Source: Piscirickettsiaceae bacterium (GTDB lineage: Bacteria > Pseudomonadota > Gammaproteobacteria > Thiomicrospirales > Thiomicrospiraceae). Taken from it: 6,979 bases of DNA. Positions 1 to 6,979 of this stretch are shown here, piece after piece. A program made the translations under genes and the position numbers. The notes beneath the pieces are model-generated. The model worked only from the letters and a program-made list of their open reading frames with translations, was not told the DNA's origin and ran no database searches. The stretch spans positions 1 to 6,979 of the forward strand of contig JAASTL010000037.1 in NCBI GenBank assembly GCA_021767305.1. The letters are read 5' to 3'. Numbering within the stretch: position 1 is the stretch's first letter; each line of letters opens with the position of its first letter.

Positions 1-363
1 AACCTTTTCTAAGTGAGTTTTGCGTTTACCATAAAAACTGATTAAATCATCATACTTGCCATAGTGCTGATGCGCGAGATCAAAACGGGTTTTTAACTCA
101 TCCCATAGGTTTGGATAAAAAGCTTCTTTCTCGATTGCGGTTTGCAAAGAGTCGTCAGTGATATCGACATTTTTATGCGCAGCAATCGTCGTTTTTTTGA
201 TTTGAGAAAGTAATAATTGGTCTTCAAACGAATTGGTTTTAACTTGGCTTGATGTACAAGCCGAGAGCAATAGAACCGATGAAGTGGTGGTTAGCAAACT
301 TAAGGTTTTACGTTTAAACGAGGCTTGCCATGGGTTGAGAATAAGTTTTGTGTAAAGAGACAT
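1..363 (-). CDS. mltD: MltD-like membrane-bound lytic murein transglycosylase, N-terminal part (runs off the left edge)
   Basis: The 121 visible codons read from an ATG at 363 down to base 1 without a stop. The first 36 residues form a lipoprotein signal: a basic stretch (K17, R18, K19), a hydrophobic run, and a lipobox L33-S34-A35-C36 with C36 as the lipidation site. Further on, residues 84-121 (starting F-Y-P-N-L-W-D-E-L) resemble, from memory, the segment of E. coli MltD just before its catalytic domain (L-W-x(3)-D-E-L-K and then a K-x-Y-L-like helix). By family the mature protein is an envelope lipoprotein that cleaves the MurNAc-GlcNAc bond to give 1,6-anhydro-muropeptides. The catalytic SLT domain and LysM repeats lie outside the window, so the enzymatic assignment rests on this match and on the position after gloB, as in E. 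coli and Pseudomonas. The gap to gloB is 27 bp with only a weak ribosome site, suggesting cotranscription. The signal peptide has an unusually long n-region. Confidence 0.82.
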   Translation of the reverse strand, partial: MSLYTKLILNPWQASFKRKTLSLLTTTSSVLLLSACTSSQVKTNSFEDQLLLSQIKKTTIAAHKNVDITDDSLQTAIEKEAFYPNLWDELKTRFDLAHQHYGKYDDLISFYGKRKTHLEKV

Positions 364-3300
364 ATTTAAATAATTGGTTATCTTTAGAGATTAGTTTCTA
401 TGATCGAATTCATCTTTCCACGCTCTAAGCGTTTGGAAAAGGCTGGTACTGTTATCATCCGCACCACGCGCAATAAGAGCCTGTTTAATTGGGGCTTTAT
501 CAAAACGTAAAAACGGATTGGTTTGCTTTTCAATAGCCAAGTTTGATTGAGGTTCGGCTAGAATTGCAGGGTAGTCCGTTGTAAATGTTGCCTGGCGTTG
601 TTGCAAAGCTTGATTGTCAGGTTCAACCTCTAAAGCGAAAGCAAGGTTTGTTCCGGTGTATTCGTGTGCAGAGTAGAAGTCGATGCTATCTGCTAGGGTT
701 CTGAGTTTTAAAATTGAAGCTGCGAACTGTTCTGCAGTTCCACCTAAAATTCGACCGCAACCGCCGGAAAATAGGGTGTCACCACAGAATAGGGCGTTTT
801 CATTGTAATAAGCGATATGGTCTGGGGTGTGACCAGGGGTATCCAATACTTTAAAAACCAACTCTTCATTAAGTTTGATTTCGTCACCTTCTTCGACTTT
901 GACATCATAAAGTGCAAGATTGCTTAACTTTGGACCATAAACGGTGATATCCGGGTATTGTGCTTTGAGTTCGGCAACGCCATTAATATGATCATGATGT
1001 TGATGAGTAATCAGTATGGCTTGGGGGGTTAGGTTTTTTGTCTTAAGGTATGCAGCAATTGGGGCAAACTCTCCCGGGTCAATAATCCATGCATTTACAT
1101 TATCATGCATGACCCAAATGTAATTCTCATAGGTCTCTATTAAAGCGGGGATACCAACGATATTCATGTTTGTAAAAAAGCCAGTTGTTATAATTGCGAT
1201 TATTCTAGCAAACTGGCCCTAAAAGTAGTGACAAATATAAGCCAATTTATATAAGACTATAATAGGTGTAAGCGGCATTTTTTCAGGCTTTAAGCAAGAT
1301 AAGTGAGCAATATGAGTCATGGTTTTCAAAAGTTTTTGATTGGTTGGTTCAAAAGTCGTTCCGGTCATGCGGTGTTAGGGCAGGAAAAAAAGCTCATTGA
1401 TGACGCGGTGGAAAACTTGTTTGGCTACTACATGCTGCAGTTTGGCTGTGTCTCAAAATCGAGTTTAATGCAGGCTAGTCGGGTTTCTCATAAGCTTATC
1501 ATTGATGAAAAAAAGCACGTTTTCAACGATGCAAAAACGACTGCCGCTGAGCAAAAGCCGTCAACACAATGGATTTTGGCTAACCTCGATTTTTTGCCGA
1601 TTGGGGTGGAAAAGATTGATGTGGCTTTACTACCGCATACACTAGAAACTGTTAATGATCCCTATTACTTATTGAGACAAGTCGATAAAATGCTGCTGCC
1701 AGAAGGGCACATGGTCATTACCGGTTTTAACCCGATGGGTTGTCTCTCATTTAGACTGCGTTTTTTCAAGAAACAGCAAATTCCGGTTAAACCGCATATC
1801 AATAGAGCAAAGCGCTTGAAAGAGTGGCTTGAAGTATTAGGTTATGAGGTTGAAGAGGTTCGATATTCTCCGGTAATGTGTTTCTCTGCCAATGAAAGAT
1901 ATCCACGTTGGGCGCAGTTGGTAGAAAAAATTGAAAAAATGTTACAAAAGCTCGGCATTGAGTTTGGGAATGTTTATTGCCTGAGAGCAAAAAAGAAAGT
2001 AGATGCGCCCACTTTAGTCGGCATGAAATGGCATTTGCCGCGCTGGCAATCTATTAAAGGGCGTTCCATAGCCACTAATCGAGTGAATTCAAAGTCAAAT
2101 AAAGTTTCAGCTAAAGTTGAAATTGCTAATAAGTCGACTCATAAGTTAACCATTAAAGAAATCAAAGAATAGATGCAAATTGTAGAAGTTTATACCGATG
2201 GCGGTTGCCGTGGTAATCCTGGTCCAGGTGGCTGGGGTGTTTTATTAAAATATGGCGAACATCGTAAAGAGTTAAAGGGTCATCAAGAAAATACCACCAA
2301 TAATCAGATGGAATTGATGGCGGCCATTCAAGCGTTTGAAGTCTTAACCCGTCCTTGCAAAGTAAAAATCACAACGGATTCTCAGTATGTGAAAAATGGT
2401 ATCACCCAATGGATGGCAGGTTGGAAAAAGAAAAACTGGAAAACCGCTGCTAATAAACCGGTTAAAAACAAAGAGTTATGGCAACGTCTTGATGCGGCTA
2501 TCCAGCCTCATGAAGTTGAGTGGCACTGGGTTAAAGGGCATTCTGGGCATCCAGAAAACGAGCGCGTTGATGAACTTGCCAATGAGGCGATGGACGAGCT
2601 GCTACAAAAAAGTTAATCGCAAGAAATCAATCACTAAAAGTCAGTCGCTAGCGACTGTTTTAGTGACTATTAAGAAGATACTCCAGCCTTTACCAACTCA
2701 GTTCTTGACCACTTTTGCCGGCAATTTCACTAAGCTTTTTCTCGTGTAAAGCGAGCTCATTAGCATTGGCTTTAATGACTTTCAAAGCAGGGCGGTCAGA
2801 ACGAATTGCCACTCTTTGAATGCCAGATTCATTATCGTCACCTTCATTTTCTGCACCCAGCAATAGAGCGGTTTGCCCACCCGTCATTGCTAGGTAGACA
2901 TCAGCAAGAATCTCGGAATCTAATAAGGCTCCATGAAGGGTTCGATTGGAGTTGTCAATGTAAAGTCTTTTACATAGAGCATCTAAGGAGTTGCGCTGCC
3001 CTGGATAAGCTTTACGTGCCAGCTTTAAAGAGTCGGTAATGATGCAGTGGTCTTCAATTTTTCCCCATTTATTATTGGGGAGCATAGAGAGTTCGTGGTT
3101 AATAAAGCCTACATCGAATGGCGCATTGTGGATAATCAACTCGGCACCGGCAACATACTCCATAAAGTCATCAACAATCGTCGCAAAGAGCGGTTTGTCG
3201 GCCAAGAATTCATCGGTGATACCGTGAACTTCAATAGCTTCTTGCGGAACTTCTCTTTCAGGGTTTATGTACTGATGATAATTATGGTCGGTAAGACGAC

Positions 3301-6300
3301 GTTTAACCATCTCTACGGCACCGATTTCAATGATGCGATCGCCGTTGTGAGGTTCAAAACCTGTAGTTTCCGTATCGAGTAATATTTGACGCATTTGACC
3401 CTCTTTGCTGTAAAATACCGCACATTATTTTACTGCATCAAACGCTTCATGTGCATCAAAAGGTTGATGGCAAGCTTGATTAGCAAACATTAAGAATCAT
3501 TAGGAAATAAGGGTTGAGTTATGAGAATTAAAAAAGGAAGTCGCGTTACTTTTCATTATGAACTGCGAGATGAAGAGGGCACTTTAATCGATTCAACTTT
3601 CGACAAAGAGCCCGTTATTTATATTCAAGGCGAAGGCGAAATTATTCAAGGGCTTGAAGATTTTCTAGAGGGTGAAGAGCCAGGTTTTGCTGCTAAAGTG
3701 ACTATTCCACCAGAAAAAGCTTACGGTGTTAAAAGTGATGATTTGGTTGTTTATGCTGGTCCAGAAAACTTTGACGATAATGTCGAGATTGAAATTGGCT
3801 CAACCGTAGAAACCGAAGATCCAAACGGTGATACGATTGTTTTCCGCATTATCGAAATTGAAGATGATAAGGTCTACCTAGATGGAAACCACCCTCTGGC
3901 GGATAAAACTTTGGACTACAAAGTCGAAGTTCTCGAAGTTCATTAATTTTTATTCTGTTCAAATAAAAGTTGGGTTTTGTTTAATCTACTAAGCAAAACT
4001 TGACTCATTTCTGTAGTTTTTCTAAAGCTGATTTTTTACGCTGGCTGACTTTTACCCTGAATGTTTTCAAATTTTCGTTCAAATTTCTGTGCAAATTTTC
4101 TTGATTTCAACCTGATCAATTAACCTCTTTATTGGTCTGATTCTTGTTTGCTATAAAGGTTAATCAATACTTTTTATAGGCACTTCTTTTCATGAAAATT
4201 TCCATTACCGCAATTATCGGGATTCTCTTAGGTCTTGGTATCTTTACCTTGGCGGTTGTTTTCAATACAGATAACTACATCGTATTTTTTAGTTTGTCTG
4301 GCTTAGCAATGGTAATAGGCGGCACTTTGGCGGCGGCAATGATTTCCTATGAAGGGCGGCAGGTCATGCTGGCATTTAAGGATATTTTGCAAACCTTGAT
4401 GACGGCAAAAGTGGATACCCGCAAACTCTATGAAGACGTTGGGGTATTAATTGATTGGTCGATGGTGATTCGCCGTGAAGGCTTGGTGAGGCTTGAGAAT
4501 GTCGTGGAAATCGACGATGCGGATAAATCTTTTTTAAATCGTTCGTTTATCTATCTGTTATCGGGTTATCAAGGCCCTAAGTTACGTTTGTTATTACAGC
4601 ATTCCAAACAATCACTCTATGAACGCAATATGTTTCAAGCCCGCGTTTTAATGACCATGGCATCCGCAGCGCCTGCCTTTGGAATGGTCGGTACCCTGGT
4701 GGGGCTGGTGATTATGCTTAATAGTATGCAGGGCAATCCGGCAGAAATTGGTAGCGGTATGGCGGTGGCTTTGTTAACGACGCTGTATGGGGTGCTGTTG
4801 GCTCAACTTATCTTAAAACCGGCAGCCAGAAAAGTAGAGCAAAACCAAGATTTGGAAGCCTATCGCAATCAAGTCTTAACTGAAGGTTTGGTCTTACTTT
4901 CCGAAGGCGCTTCTCCGATTTTGATAGAAGATGCGATGAACGCCTATCTTGATGGTGATTACCAATTTAAGCGTGCTAAAAAACAGCAAGATGGTCATGA
5001 AAAAGCATCAGCCTGAAGCGCACCAGAAAAAAGCGCAAGAAATCGAAATGCAGCTGCGTCAGCAGTTATCAAGTGATGCCTCTAGCATTAAGAAAAAATC
5101 AATTGTTGAAGATAGTGAAGATTGGCTGGTGACCTATGCCGATGCCATTACCCTGATTTTGGCTTTTTTTGTGTTGTTGTTTTCCGTTTCTGAAATTAAC
5201 CAGCAAAAATTTGAGGCTATTAATCAGTCGATTGACGATAAGTTTTTACAAAAGAAACCGGAACAAAAGGTCAACCCCTTATTGGATCTACAAGGTCGGC
5301 TTGGGGTTTTATTAAATAATTATGGCGTGAACCCAGATAAGGCACTACAACTGAATGAAAACAGCCTCAAAGTCGCTCTGCCGGGAGAGCTGCTGTTTGG
5401 TTCTGGCAGTGCCGAGGTGGGTGTTGAGTCTAGAAAATTGATTGAAGAGCTCGCCCAGCAAATGAATGCTTTTGATTTACCCAATTATCAAATAGAAATC
5501 GAAGGTCATACCGATGATGTGCCGATTCAAACGCTAAAATTCCCCTCTAATTGGGAGCTTTCATCGGCACGTGCAATTAGTGTGTTGAAAGTGTTTATGG
5601 AACTCAAAGCAACTAAACATCAGCTTAAAGCGATTGGTTATGCGGATACGATTCCTATTGCGCCGAATAGAGATGAGTTAGGTAATGCAATAGAGAAGAA
5701 CCAACGCCTAAATCGCAGGGTTGAGATTAAGTTAACGAGAGTTTTTGGCTATTAAATTTAGCTATGAAAGTTGGTTATGAAAATTGGCTACTAAAACTGA
5801 TGATATCCAGTGCATTTTATCTTGGTAAATATTCTGATGAATATTGTGTTGAGAGTTGAGTTTTAGATTAAGTTTTAGATTGAGTTTTTAACAGGCTAAA
5901 AGTAAAAAAGTGAACTTCAGTTTTATCTGAAGTTCACTTTTATATTGATTCAATTTGATATTGATTTAAATCGATATTGTTTTTGGAAAAAATCTTAGTG
6001 GGTGGTTCCCGGTTCATTGATGTTTCCGCACTGAAGATTACCCGGTACCGAAATATCGATGCGTTTTGGGTTTGGAAGATTGAGTCCATCCATAATGGTG
6101 GCAAAATCTTTAAATGATTTTCCATCACCTACACGAGTGTTAAACTTTTTCTCTTCACCAATAGTCGATTGACTGAAGCCTTTATAGTCATGCGCTGGAA
6201 ATACCATAGTATCTTCAGGTAGCTTAAAGAGTTTTTCTGTCAGTGAGTAATACATATCTTCATTGCTACCCAATTGGAAGTCGGTACGTCCACAATCACG

Positions 6301-6979
6301 CACAAACAAAGTATCACCAGTGAATGCGGCGCCTTCAATTAAATAGGTGATGTCATTGTTAGTATGTCCAGGCGTATGTAGCACTTTGATTTCTTGGTTA
6401 CCTAACTTAAACGCATCACCTTCAACTGCAAGAATATCGGCACACTCAGAACCAGATTTTTCATGCACTACAATTTGAGCGCCAGTGCGTTTGCGCAGAG
6501 GTCCTGCTCCAGTAATGTGATCAGCGTGAATGTGTGTTTCCAATAGGTACTTCACTTTTAAACCGAGTTCTTCGATGTGCTGCATATCACGATCAACCTG
6601 CTCTAAAACCGAGTCGATTACCGCTGCTTCTTTGCTTTCTTCATCCCAAAGAAGGTATGTGTACGTCCATGTGTCGTAATCAAATAGCTGGCGGATTTTC
6701 ATTTTTACAATACCTCTTCGTTATTGTTAAGTTTGTATTGGGTTTATTTGTATTAGGTCTATTTTGTGTTGAGTCTAAATATAATCAACATTCCAAGTCT
6801 TGCTATAATAAGCGCTTTTAAATTTTTGATGATTAAAAGCACTAATTTGTAAACGTTAAACTCTTAAATATTAGATTTTCCTTATATTGTACTCAAGTCT
6901 TTTTATGACTGAAAATTTATTTTTTTAAAGAAGTCATTAGTTTATAGCTATTACGGATTTATTAGAGTCGACTATTTAG

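Overview
The window carries ordinary chromosomal genes of an AT-rich gammaproteobacterium. The order mltD–gloB–yafS-like methyltransferase–rnhA–dnaQ is a known gammaproteobacterial neighbourhood. The right half adds a SlyD-like FKBP, a flagellar stator pair and a persulfide dioxygenase. Persulfide dioxygenase beside AT-rich gammaproteobacterial genes would fit a sulfur-oxidising lineage such as the Thiomicrospira/Hydrogenovibrio/Thiomicrorhabdus group. That placement is inference and was not tested against any database.

Layout, left to right. Positions 1-1167 (minus) hold the N-terminal part of an MltD-type murein transglycosylase lipoprotein, with gloB (glyoxalase II) upstream of it and probably cotranscribed. 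Positions 1168-1302 are a divergent promoter region. Positions 1312-2616 (plus) hold the yafS-like methyltransferase and rnhA, which abut with no spacer. A hairpin at 2631-2666 separates rnhA from convergent dnaQ (2690-3394, minus), the proofreading subunit of DNA polymerase III. A divergent spacer leads to the acidic SlyD-like prolyl isomerase (3521-3946, plus). A 245-bp spacer with short repeats and an extended -10 promoter candidate precedes motA-motB (4192-5755, plus), whose reading frames overlap. A strong bidirectional terminator (5904-5942) separates motB from the convergent persulfide dioxygenase (5995-6702, minus). The last 277 bases carry no convincing gene.

How the genes relate. 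The left block combines cell-wall remodelling, glutathione-dependent methylglyoxal detoxification and genome maintenance (RNA-primer/R-loop removal and proofreading); the grouping is conserved but no common pathway is evident. The two metallo-beta-lactamase-fold enzymes both act on glutathione adducts: S-lactoylglutathione for GloB and, by family, glutathione persulfide for the dioxygenase. MotA and MotB form one torque-generating stator; no other flagellar gene is in view.

I see no novel enzyme system, phage, CRISPR array or defence locus. The most unusual signal is in the spacers: almost every intergenic region contains its own degenerate short tandem repeat (period about 12-18 bp, 2-4 copies), each with a different sequence. 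The clearest is a 13-bp repeat in four copies that begins inside the last codons of motB and includes its stop codon.
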